This document shows positions 15,764 to 23,590 of a DNA stretch of 39,516 nucleotides, piece by piece; position 1 is the stretch's first letter, and each line of letters begins with the position of its first letter. Source of the DNA: Vibrio sp. Of7-15 (GTDB taxonomy: Bacteria; Pseudomonadota; Gammaproteobacteria; Enterobacterales; Vibrionaceae). The stretch is from NCBI RefSeq assembly GCF_022347565.1, contig NZ_JAKRGH010000035.1:1-39516 (forward strand). The letters run 5' to 3'. The position numbers were made by a program, and so were the translations under genes. The notes beneath the pieces were generated by a model that was not told where the DNA came from, searched no databases, and saw only the letters and a list, made by a program, of their open reading frames with translations.

Positions 15764-18700
15764 TTAGCCTAACTCGGTGCCGTTTAAGCTGATGTTTTCA
15801 AGTTCGGTATCGCTCCAGATGGTGATACTTTGATCATTGTCGTTAGTGAAGGTATAGCCCGTGAGTGAAGCAGTATCGATTTCTTTGTCTTGGTAGATGC
15901 TTTCCAAGTCGGTGGAAAGATTGGCGGCATGCTCTGACATTTGCCAGTTGAAACCATCTAGGCTGATGTTCATGGCTCCTGTACACACAAAACTGGCGTT
16001 ACTAATATCAGCGGTGTCATTTTGGAGGATTTTATCCAGTGCCAAGCTGAGTTCAGCATCAGAAGCGTTAATAATGGCCCCTTCAAGCTCTTGGAATGCG
16101 GTTTTTGTCATATCGATGATTTGGTTTGCACCATCATCACCGACGGATAGGAAGTCTACACCTGAGCCGCCGCTAAAGTGAACCGTAGAGCCGTCGCTGT
16201 TTTCCACATCGTGTTTATCAAACACAAGCATGTCGTTACCGCTGCCCGCGTACAGTTGGTCGAGGCCAGAGCCACCGCTTAGCACATCATCACCTTCTTG
16301 GCCGAACAGTAAGTCATTGCCAGCATCCCCGGTGAGGATGTCATTACCTAGGCCACCATCAAGGTTGTCGTTATGGTTACCGCCTGAAAGGGTATCGTCG
16401 CCTTCGCCACCGGAAAGAATATCGGCACCATTTCCGCCACTTAATGTGTCAGAGCCTGTGTCGCCATACAGAAGGTCATCTCCACTATCACCAAACAGTT
16501 GGTCATTACCTTGCTCGCCATACAGGGTGTCGTTGTGAGAGCCGCCTTTTAAGGTGTCGTCTCCAATACCAGCAAAAAGGGTATCTTCTCCGTCATCGCC
16601 TTTTAAGTGGTCATTACCAATGTCACCTTTTAAAGTGTCGTTGCCGCTGCCGCCATGCAGGCTATCGTTCCCCGCTCCGCCTTCTAGGGTGTCGTTATCG
16701 TTTTGGCCGTACAGTTTGTCGTTGCCATCGTCACCCTTCAGTATGTCTTGCCCGTCTCCACCGTAAAGTTTGTCGTTATCTTCACCGCCGGAAAGTAAAT
16801 CGTTCCCCGCTCCTGATGTTAGGCTGTCTGCTCCTGTACCACCGTCTAAAGTGTCATTGCCAGCTCCACTTTGGAGGGTATCGTTGCCTGAACCACCATG
16901 CAGCAGATTATCTCCATCTCCAGCATTGAGGGTGTCATGACCCGTACCACCAAAGAGTTGATCGTTACCGTTGTCAGCGGTTAACTCATCGTTACCATCT
17001 TCACCATGAAGGACGTTATCCCCGGTGCCTGAATTTAAGGTGTCATCGCCTAGGCCGCCCTCTAGGATGTCGTTGCCGGCAAAGCCTTCGAGGCGATCGT
17101 TACCGCTGTCACCTTGGAGCACATCATTACCAGAAGCTCCGTAAAGCACGTCATTATCGTCACCGCCTGAGAGGGTGTTGTTGCCTGCGGTTGCGTGCAG
17201 TTCATCTTCACCTTGGCCGCCAAAGAGTTGGTCGTTTCCTTCTCCGCCAAATAACTTGTCTTGGCCATCTCCCCCGTGGAGGCTATCGTCGCCTTTACCA
17301 CCCAGTAGCAGATCGTTGCCTTGTTCCCCGAGTAAGGTGTCATGGCCTAGCCCACCTTCAAGTTGGTCAATACCGTCTCCACCAGATAAGTGATCGTTCC
17401 CTTCTGCGCCATACATTAGGTCATTGCCACTTCCTGCTGTTGCAGTGTCATTACCGCTACCGCCATATAAAATGTTATTGCCAGCACCTAATTCGATGAA
17501 GTTATTGCCAGATTCGCCGTAAACAGTATCGTTTCCTGTGCCAGCTGAAACAGTATCGTTACCAGCTCCAGCAAAAAGGGTGTCATCGCCCCCGTTGGCT
17601 TGAATGTTATCGTCATCTGCTCCGCCATAGAGTGTGTCACTGTTGTCACTGCCTTTAAGTAAATCATTGCCTGCACCGCCATAGATGTGATGGCTGCCTC
17701 CTTCTGCGGCGGTTAATGTGTCGTTGCCTTCACCGCCTACAAGGGTATCTTGGCCGTCATCGGTAATGATGTCATCGCCTGCACCGCCATCAAGATAATC
17801 AGCTCCTAAGCCTCCCACTAAAGTATCTGAGCCTGCACCACCAAATAGGGCATCATCGCCTTCTCCACCATTAAGAAGATCGTCTCCGCCGTCACCACGA
17901 AGTAGGTCATTGCCTCTATTGCCTAATAACGTATCGTTGTCAGAGCCGCCTTCCAGGGTGTCGTTTTCATGAGAGCCTGTTAAATGATCGCTGCCCGAAC
18001 CGCCATACAGGGCGCTGCTGTTTGTGCCGGCTATGAGGGTGTCATTACCGTTTTCACCGTGCAATTCGTTGCTGTCGTGCTCACCGTAAAGGGTGTCGTT
18101 GCCTGCACCGGCAAAAACTTTATCGCTGCCAGCACCTGCGTAAATAGTATCATCGCCAGCGCCAGAGAAAATGAGATCGTCCCCAATGCCTGCTTGAATG
18201 CTGTCTTGCCCAACGCCTGAAAAAACGGTGTCGTTACCTTCGCCTGCGGTGATGGTATTGTTACCGTTGCCTGCGTGCACTGTGTCGTTGTCGGCACCGG
18301 AGTGAATGGTATCGTCACCGTTACCACTGAATACGGTGTCATCTCCTTCGCCTGTCGTAATGTGGTTTTCACCTTTACCAGAGTAAACCGTGTCTGCCCC
18401 CGCGCCAGTTACGATGGTGTCGTCGCCTTGCTCACTGTAAACCGTGTCGTCTCCAAGGCCTGCATCAATGGTGTTGTTGCCTGTTTCAGCAAAAATCAGA
18501 TCATTACCAATACCGCCTTCGACGTAATCATTCCCCGCGCCGGCATAAATGGTATCGTCACCTTCCCCCCCGAGAATACGATCATCGCCGTCGTTGGCGT
18601 GTAACTCGTCATGGCCTTCGCCGCCATCCAGTTGATCATTGCCTTCCCCACCAAATAGGAGATCATTGCCTTGAGCACCAAATAATTGGTCATCTCCTAA

Positions 18701-19912
18701 ATTACCATGAAGAGCATCATCACCTTCACCGCCAGTGAGAAGGTCATTTCCGTTTTCACCAAACAGTTGGTCGTCACCGGTGGATCCATGGATTGTGTCA
18801 TTGCCATCACCACCCAACAGCAAATCGTTGTCGGCACCGCCATTGATGTTATCGGCCCCGTCTCCACCGAGTACGAAATCGTCTCCGGCATCGCCATGAA
18901 TCACGTCATCACCAGCATCACCGTGAATTTCATCATTATCATCGCCACCAGATAAGATGTCGTTCCCGAGTCCACCAAAAAGTTGGTCGGCTCCGTCACC
19001 AGCCAATAGGGTGTCGTTACCGTTATCGCCGATCAGAACATCGTTACCTGCATTGCCTTTTAATGTGTCGTCGCCTAGTTCACCCAATAAAAGATCATCT
19101 CCGTCACCACCACTGATGGTATCGTTGCCATCACTGCCTAGTAGGGTGTCGTTTCCTTCGTTGCCGTGTAGGACATCATCGCCACTGCCACCAATTAAGA
19201 CGTCGTCACCTTCATTACCGTGAAGGGAATCATTGTTGATGTCGCCATCGATAAAATCATTCCCTTCATTGCCGTGAATGGTATCGGCCCCCTGTTGACC
19301 AAAAATAATGTCATCGCCACTGCCGCCAGTGATGGTGTCGTCATAGATGTTATTTGCAAACAGTTCGACAGATTGAATGTCGGTAATTGGAGTGCTTTCT
19401 GGGGTTGAGATCTGGAATGTGATGGCTGGATTATCTTCTATTTGTTCAGCAGTAAATTGGGCATCAACCACTACATTACCTTGCTCATCGGTGATGGCTG
19501 GTATACTGGTGAGTACGTTACCGCTAGGATCAACCAGCTCTACTACAACCTCACAGTTGGTTTGGGTTAGAGAAAAGTTGGCAGTAATGGAGCCACTGTC
19601 GTTTACTAGGTAGTTACCTAAACGAATGCTGTGGGTAATTTGCTCGGATTCAGAAGTTGAGGTGTGTTGGTAAACTGACTGAGATGTACCCCAGTTGTCA
19701 TCTTCTGAGGCTGGTGTTGTGGATGTCTCGTAGTTGGTATCACCAAGGATAGTATCAGCACCTTCACCACCAGAGAGTTGATCGCTCCCTTCACCACCGA
19801 CAACAAAGTCGTCTCCTGATTTTGCGATTACTTCGTCACTGCCTGCCAATGCGTTGATGTTGTCACTAAGATTTGTGCCATCGATTTTGTCATTTTTATT
19901 CGTTCCTTGCAT
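15764..19912 (-). CDS. Giant RTX (GD-rich nonapeptide repeat) protein
   Basis: A secreted protein of about 1,382 residues made almost wholly of calcium-binding GGxGxDxxx repeats. I chose the ATG at 19912 because TGAGG sits six bases upstream; the GTG at 19924 is in frame. The first ~60 residues already contain repeats. Residues ~65-190 form the only other N-terminal segment, a beta-rich piece with Val/Thr-rich strands. About a thousand residues of repeats follow, roughly a hundred nonapeptides. The last ~150 residues are repeat-free and acidic (DKILQNDTADISNASFVC, then ELENISLNGTELG) and probably contain the type I secretion signal. No protease, lipase, pore-forming or adhesin domain is visible. 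RTX rolls fold outside the cell when Ca2+ binds. No type I exporter genes are in this window. Role as biofilm matrix or surface-layer protein is inferred. Confidence 0.9.
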   Translation of the reverse strand: MQGTNKNDKIDGTNLSDNINALAGSDEVIAKSGDDFVVGGEGSDQLSGGEGADTILGDTNYETSTTPASEDDNWGTSQSVYQHTSTSESEQITHSIRLGNYLVNDSGSITANFSLTQTNCEVVVELVDPSGNVLTSIPAITDEQGNVVVDAQFTAEQIEDNPAITFQISTPESTPITDIQSVELFANNIYDDTITGGSGDDIIFGQQGADTIHGNEGNDFIDGDINNDSLHGNEGDDVLIGGSGDDVLHGNEGNDTLLGSDGNDTISGGDGDDLLLGELGDDTLKGNAGNDVLIGDNGNDTLLAGDGADQLFGGLGNDILSGGDDNDEIHGDAGDDVIHGDAGDDFVLGGDGADNINGGADNDLLLGGDGNDTIHGSTGDDQLFGENGNDLLTGGEGDDALHGNLGDDQLFGAQGNDLLFGGEGNDQLDGGEGHDELHANDGDDRILGGEGDDTIYAGAGNDYVEGGIGNDLIFAETGNNTIDAGLGDDTVYSEQGDDTIVTGAGADTVYSGKGENHITTGEGDDTVFSGNGDDTIHSGADNDTVHAGNGNNTITAGEGNDTVFSGVGQDSIQAGIGDDLIFSGAGDDTIYAGAGSDKVFAGAGNDTLYGEHDSNELHGENGNDTLIAGTNSSALYGGSGSDHLTGSHENDTLEGGSDNDTLLGNRGNDLLRGDGGDDLLNGGEGDDALFGGAGSDTLVGGLGADYLDGGAGDDIITDDGQDTLVGGEGNDTLTAAEGGSHHIYGGAGNDLLKGSDNSDTLYGGADDDNIQANGGDDTLFAGAGNDTVSAGTGNDTVYGESGNNFIELGAGNNILYGGSGNDTATAGSGNDLMYGAEGNDHLSGGDGIDQLEGGLGHDTLLGEQGNDLLLGGKGDDSLHGGDGQDKLFGGEGNDQLFGGQGEDELHATAGNNTLSGGDDNDVLYGASGNDVLQGDSGNDRLEGFAGNDILEGGLGDDTLNSGTGDNVLHGEDGNDELTADNGNDQLFGGTGHDTLNAGDGDNLLHGGSGNDTLQSGAGNDTLDGGTGADSLTSGAGNDLLSGGEDNDKLYGGDGQDILKGDDGNDKLYGQNDNDTLEGGAGNDSLHGGSGNDTLKGDIGNDHLKGDDGEDTLFAGIGDDTLKGGSHNDTLYGEQGNDQLFGDSGDDLLYGDTGSDTLSGGNGADILSGGEGDDTLSGGNHNDNLDGGLGNDILTGDAGNDLLFGQEGDDVLSGGSGLDQLYAGSGNDMLVFDKHDVENSDGSTVHFSGGSGVDFLSVGDDGANQIIDMTKTAFQELEGAIINASDAELSLALDKILQNDTADISNASFVCTGAMNISLDGFNWQMSEHAANLSTDLESIYQDKEIDTASLTGYTFTNDNDQSITIWSDTELENISLNGTELG
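16225..19340 (-). repeat. RTX nonapeptide-coding repeat tract
   Basis: Some 3.1 kb of degenerate 27-base units encode GGxGNDxLx-type nonapeptides. A central subset differs in wording (GDDTVYSGxG-like, Val/Tyr/Ser-rich) from the flanking GNDTLxGGxG-type units, so at least two repeat subfamilies are present. DNA-level identity between neighbouring units is imperfect. Confidence 0.9.
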
Positions 19913-20185
19913 ATTCAACCTCACTTATTGGCATTTCATTTTGATTTTGAAGTACATCCATGATGGTTTAGTTAGGCAGTTGTGGTGCCAAAAGTGGACT
20001 TATGATTTGCTTTTATGCCATTTTCGCTTGAGTAGACGACTTAACGCGAATTAAATACCAATAAAGATCAATGGATTACTTTCAAAGGTTAACTGATATG
20101 AGCCTTGTTTTACTTGTTTCTTTTAATAGAAGAATAGGCGCTATAGAAAAATTAAAGTGAGTTTATTTGCATATTGAGATGCAGC

Positions 20186-21196
20186 TTAAAATGCAAAAGA
20201 GTAGGCAAGGGTAATCGAGCCATCAATAAATCGGCCTGTGTCTTTGGCTCTGTCAGAGTCGTGCCAACGATTACCCGAGTAATTATTGTATTGCAATGTA
20301 ATGGTGCCCGGTCGCCAATCAAAATACCCGAAGCCATAGGTGAAATCAGGGTTCCATGGTTGCCTTTGGGTGGTATCTAAGTAGTGGAAAGCGGTGCCAT
20401 TTATATACCAATTACCAGTAATGGCGTATTTGCAGCCTAGGCTTACCGTCCTGTGGTGATACTTGTTACCAATAGAGGCCAAATCAAAATATTCATGGGT
20501 GTAGTTAAAGTCAACTTGGCAGCCAATGGATCCTTCTTTGGTAAAAGATAACCAATCGATAAAGGGCTTTGTGATCGGAAATTTCCATCCGAATGACCAA
20601 GTACCTTGCTGAAAGGTGGTAACGGGTTGTGTGTCGGTGGCACTGAATCGGTTTCCACCATAGTTGGAATACAACAAACTGAATGTGTATGGCCGCCAAT
20701 CACTGTAACCAAGTACGTACGTGAAATCTGGGTTCCAAGGGTTTTGTTGTTCTTTATCGACATAGTGATAAACCGTACCAGATACAAACCAATTGCCGAT
20801 AATGCTGTATTTTAGCGACAAAGTTGCAGTGAGATTGTTATTGGTAGGGCCGTTCGTGGTGTTGGGGGGCAGATTTGCGGCTGGGGTTTCTAATAGTGGG
20901 TAGCCAAGGGCGAGGTTGCCACTTAAGCCATCATACCAATGACGCTCTGTTGTTTCTTCATCCCACTCTGCAAAAGGCAGCGCAAAAGAGCTGCTGACTC
21001 CTTGCCAAATGACCTCTTCTTCCTCCTCTTGTAGTAACGGTTCGGGTGTTGTTTCTGGGCTCAGAAGGGGGGATTGCGGCTTAGGGGCATGTTTCGCTGT
21101 TTCCTGCATAAACTCATTTGCCCAACCTTTTTCTACATAAATAAAAAAAATATTGGTTATGAGTAAGATAGTGCAAAAAAAACGCCGCATGTGCAT
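20186..21196 (-). CDS. Predicted outer-membrane beta-barrel with internal duplication
   Basis: A 336-residue exported protein. The N-terminal hydrophobic stretch (MRRFFCTILLITNIFFIYV) up to about Ala26 is a signal peptide; ATGs at 21196 and 21190 are both possible starts. After a proline-rich linker, two copies of a ~60-residue unit are evident: IGNWFVSGTVYHYVDKEQQN..PWNPDFTYVLGYSDWRP..YSNYGGNRF and ITGNWYINGTAFHYLDTTQRQ..PWNPDFTYGFGYFDWRP..YNNYSGNRW. Alternating aromatic strands and a C-terminal ITLAYSFAF ending in Phe are the usual signature of an outer-membrane barrel. I cannot name the family. It lies upstream of the RTX gene on the same strand, and divergent from the phosphatase gene. 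A role in presenting or anchoring surface material is possible but unproven. Confidence 0.65.
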   Translation of the reverse strand: MHMRRFFCTILLITNIFFIYVEKGWANEFMQETAKHAPKPQSPLLSPETTPEPLLQEEEEEVIWQGVSSSFALPFAEWDEETTERHWYDGLSGNLALGYPLLETPAANLPPNTTNGPTNNNLTATLSLKYSIIGNWFVSGTVYHYVDKEQQNPWNPDFTYVLGYSDWRPYTFSLLYSNYGGNRFSATDTQPVTTFQQGTWSFGWKFPITKPFIDWLSFTKEGSIGCQVDFNYTHEYFDLASIGNKYHHRTVSLGCKYAITGNWYINGTAFHYLDTTQRQPWNPDFTYGFGYFDWRPGTITLQYNNYSGNRWHDSDRAKDTGRFIDGSITLAYSFAF

Positions 21197-21409
21197 GTGT
21201 ATTTTGTTCTCACTTTTATAAAAGTAGATGAGTATTGTTTTGTTTAGTGACGTAGCTTAACTATTTGGCTTTTACTTGCCTATTTTTATTATCACAAGAG
21301 TAATCTTTACTAGACTCTAAGCATATGGAACATGTTGAATCTAAATTGACAATTGTGCAACCATATGAAATAAAGTTGGTATTGTTTTGGGGTGGTGTGA
21401 GCGGCATAA

Positions 21410-22669
21410 ATGAGAGAAATATTGCTGGTGGATGACAATCTATCAATGCTGACATTGATAGAGCAAAGGTTAAAACGTCGTGGTTATTGTGTGACGGTAG
21501 CGAACGATGGTATTTCGGCCTTAGAGATCTTAAATCAGAATCCACACATTCAGTTTGTATTGAGTGATTGGTTAATGCCAGGCATGAGCGGTATTGATTT
21601 ATGTCAGTGCTTAAAATCGTCCAACTATTCTCGTTATATCTTTTTTGTTCTGTTATCTGGGAACGATGATCAAGAGTCTATCATTAATGGTATTAATGCT
21701 GGCGCAGATGATTTCGTGGCAAAAGAGACCCATATCGACGAACTTGATGCTCGTATTAAAGCGGGGTTTAGAACGTTAGCATTGCATAATGAAGTGTTAG
21801 AAAAAAATACTCAGCTTGATACTGCTTACGCAACCATTAAACAAGATTTAGAAACTGCGGCTGATTTGTTAAAGCGGTTGCTACCCTCTGAGAAAAAGCT
21901 TACTGGTGTTGAGTTAAATTATGTGTCGATACCCAGTGCTCAAATAGGCGGAGACATGCTGGGCTACATGCAGTTAGATGAAGAGCATGTGGCTTTTTAT
22001 CTGTTGGATGTTTCAGGTCATGGAGTTCCTTCCGCACTTATGTCATTTTCAGTTTATCAGAGCTTAACCGTTGATAAAGGAATGGGGGCATTAACCAAAA
22101 CACCTATTCCTGATGCTCCTTACTATGAGATCACCCCTCCTCATGAAGTGCTTAATCAATTAAATACCATGTATCAGAGTAATGATGAGAACTTGCTATA
22201 TTTCACCATGGTGTATGCGGTTCTCCATGTCAAAACGGGCATCCTTTCATATTCTTGTGCAGGGCATCCTCCACCAGTATGGCAGCATTGCAGCAGTAAA
22301 CAGGCAGAGCTTATCGGCCAAGACAGTTTTGTTGTCGGGGTGTTTGATTTTGTGGAATACGAAACCATTAACATTCAATTAGAAAAAGGTGATCGGATCT
22401 GGGTTTATTCTGATGGCATTACAGAAGCGGAGCAAGGCGAGCAGCAGTTTTCAGAAGAAGGTTTTAAAGATGCGGTAATGGAATTAGAGCGTCATCCAAC
22501 CTCAATCCAAACCGATATGTTAGTTAATAGAGTGAAATCCTGGCAACAATCAGACAATTTTGAAGATGACGTAAGTGTGCTGGTTGTGGAATGGAAAGGA
22601 TTTCCTGAAGGAGAAAAACGATGCAATACGACATTATCGACCACAGTGAATGCACAGTTCTTCAATTAA
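21410..22669 (+). CDS. Response regulator fused to PP2C (SpoIIE/RsbU-type) phosphatase
   Basis: A 419-residue cytoplasmic protein. The receiver domain (about 1-120) has Asp8/Asp9, the phospho-acceptor Asp53 in LSDWLMPGMSG, Ser83 and Lys105. A coiled linker (LEKNTQLDTAYATIKQDLETA) follows, then a PP2C-type serine phosphatase from ~165 to 400, with metal-binding GGDMLGY, LLDVSGHGVPSALMS, WVYSDGITEAE and FEDDVSVLVVEW. Phosphorylation of the receiver by an unlinked histidine kinase would switch on dephosphorylation of the STAS protein encoded next. This organisation matches HsbR-type and RsbU-like partner-switching regulators. Its last 16 codons run past the start of the STAS gene, a 49-base overlap, so translation is probably coupled. 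Confidence 0.9.
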   Translation: MREILLVDDNLSMLTLIEQRLKRRGYCVTVANDGISALEILNQNPHIQFVLSDWLMPGMSGIDLCQCLKSSNYSRYIFFVLLSGNDDQESIINGINAGADDFVAKETHIDELDARIKAGFRTLALHNEVLEKNTQLDTAYATIKQDLETAADLLKRLLPSEKKLTGVELNYVSIPSAQIGGDMLGYMQLDEEHVAFYLLDVSGHGVPSALMSFSVYQSLTVDKGMGALTKTPIPDAPYYEITPPHEVLNQLNTMYQSNDENLLYFTMVYAVLHVKTGILSYSCAGHPPPVWQHCSSKQAELIGQDSFVVGVFDFVEYETINIQLEKGDRIWVYSDGITEAEQGEQQFSEEGFKDAVMELERHPTSIQTDMLVNRVKSWQQSDNFEDDVSVLVVEWKGFPEGEKRCNTTLSTTVNAQFFN

Positions 22670-22953
22670 AAGAAGAGCGATTTGACGCTAAATTGGCACC
22701 ACAGTTTCGTGACGAGATGAACCAAATGCAAGGTAAGGTCGGGGGGCATTTAGTGCTCGATTTATCTTTGGTTCGTTTTATGGATAGCAGTGGGCTGGGG
22801 GCTGTTATGGGTGTATACAAAATGCTGCAAGGCACCAAGATTAGTGTGGTCAACCCACAACGTCCGGTGCGTGAACTACTGAAATTGACTCGTATGGATA
22901 AGCTTATTACCAGCTATGACTCAGTAGAAGATGCGGTGGCGACAAACGCTTAG
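22621..22953 (+). CDS. STAS-domain anti-sigma-factor antagonist (SpoIIAA/RsbV-like)
   Basis: A 110-residue single-domain STAS protein of normal length, with GGAG 8-9 bases before the ATG. The phosphorylation loop is intact: FMDSSGLGAVMG, with Ser56/Ser57 as acceptor. In the known mechanism an RsbW-like kinase phosphorylates this serine and the PP2C phosphatase removes it; only the unphosphorylated form binds partners. It is encoded between the two enzymes that would act on it, and its start lies inside the end of the phosphatase gene. The final target could be a sigma/anti-sigma pair or a biofilm effector, as for HsbA. Confidence 0.9.
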   Translation: MQYDIIDHSECTVLQLKEERFDAKLAPQFRDEMNQMQGKVGGHLVLDLSLVRFMDSSGLGAVMGVYKMLQGTKISVVNPQRPVRELLKLTRMDKLITSYDSVEDAVATNA

Positions 22954-23034
22954 GGAAGATGGTGTTTATTCAATGTGCTCAGGTCCTGTGTGAGCAGAGT
23001 TATAAAAGAAGATCCGATAAATTAGGACTTTACC

Positions 23035-23487
23035 ATGGATTTAGTCAAACAACATTTCGCGAAACATTACGAGAGTTCGCTTGAGGTATCTCGTCACGTT
23101 TCGGATGATTTAACCACTTTTTTGAATCAAAGTGGTGTGGGGTCTGAAGTGATTGAGCAGCTTGAATTGTGCTTAGTTGAAATCGTAAATAATGCTTATG
23201 AACATGCGTATTTATTGGATGATGGCAAACCAATCGAGGTGGATGCCACGGTATGTGAAAACGCCGAAGTAATTATTGATGTTGCGAATTACGGTATTCC
23301 GATGACTGACGACGAATTTCAGTCAGCAGTGAATAAAGAGGTGGTGATCCCAGATCCAGATGACCCAAGCTCTTGGTCTATTTCTGGTCGAGGCTTCATG
23401 ATTGTTACTCAGTTAAGCGATGGGTTGGAATATTTCCAAGAAGGAACAAAAAGTACGTTTCGATTATCCCGCAATGTGGCTCAGTAA
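23035..23487 (+). CDS. RsbW-like anti-sigma factor / serine kinase (GHKL ATPase)
   Basis: A 150-residue GHKL ATPase-fold protein. The N-box is clear (ELCLVEIVNNAYEHAY, with Glu49, Asn52/53 and His57), as are a G1-like DVANYGIPM around Asp82 and G2-like GRGFMIV (118-124). Length and motifs fit RsbW/SpoIIAB-type kinases that phosphorylate STAS proteins and hold sigma factors or other clients. It is the third component of the partner-switching set, 81 bases after the STAS gene. No cognate alternative sigma factor is encoded in this window, so its client is unlinked or the module acts directly on polysaccharide synthesis. Confidence 0.87.
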   Translation: MDLVKQHFAKHYESSLEVSRHVSDDLTTFLNQSGVGSEVIEQLELCLVEIVNNAYEHAYLLDDGKPIEVDATVCENAEVIIDVANYGIPMTDDEFQSAVNKEVVIPDPDDPSSWSISGRGFMIVTQLSDGLEYFQEGTKSTFRLSRNVAQ

Positions 23488-23590
23488 GTGTGACCATATA
23501 GCTAGAGAGTACCCAGATCGAATCCCCCTTTGTTTGTCGTCTTTGTGCTTATTGTAATCGCGGTGCTTGTTGCAATAAATGGAGTATGAA

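Noticed and set aside
16225-19340. CRISPR-like or tandem DNA repeat array
   Set aside because: The periodicity is 27 bases and codes for RTX nonapeptides; units are degenerate and have no spacer structure. Many antisense frames here are shadows of the repeat.
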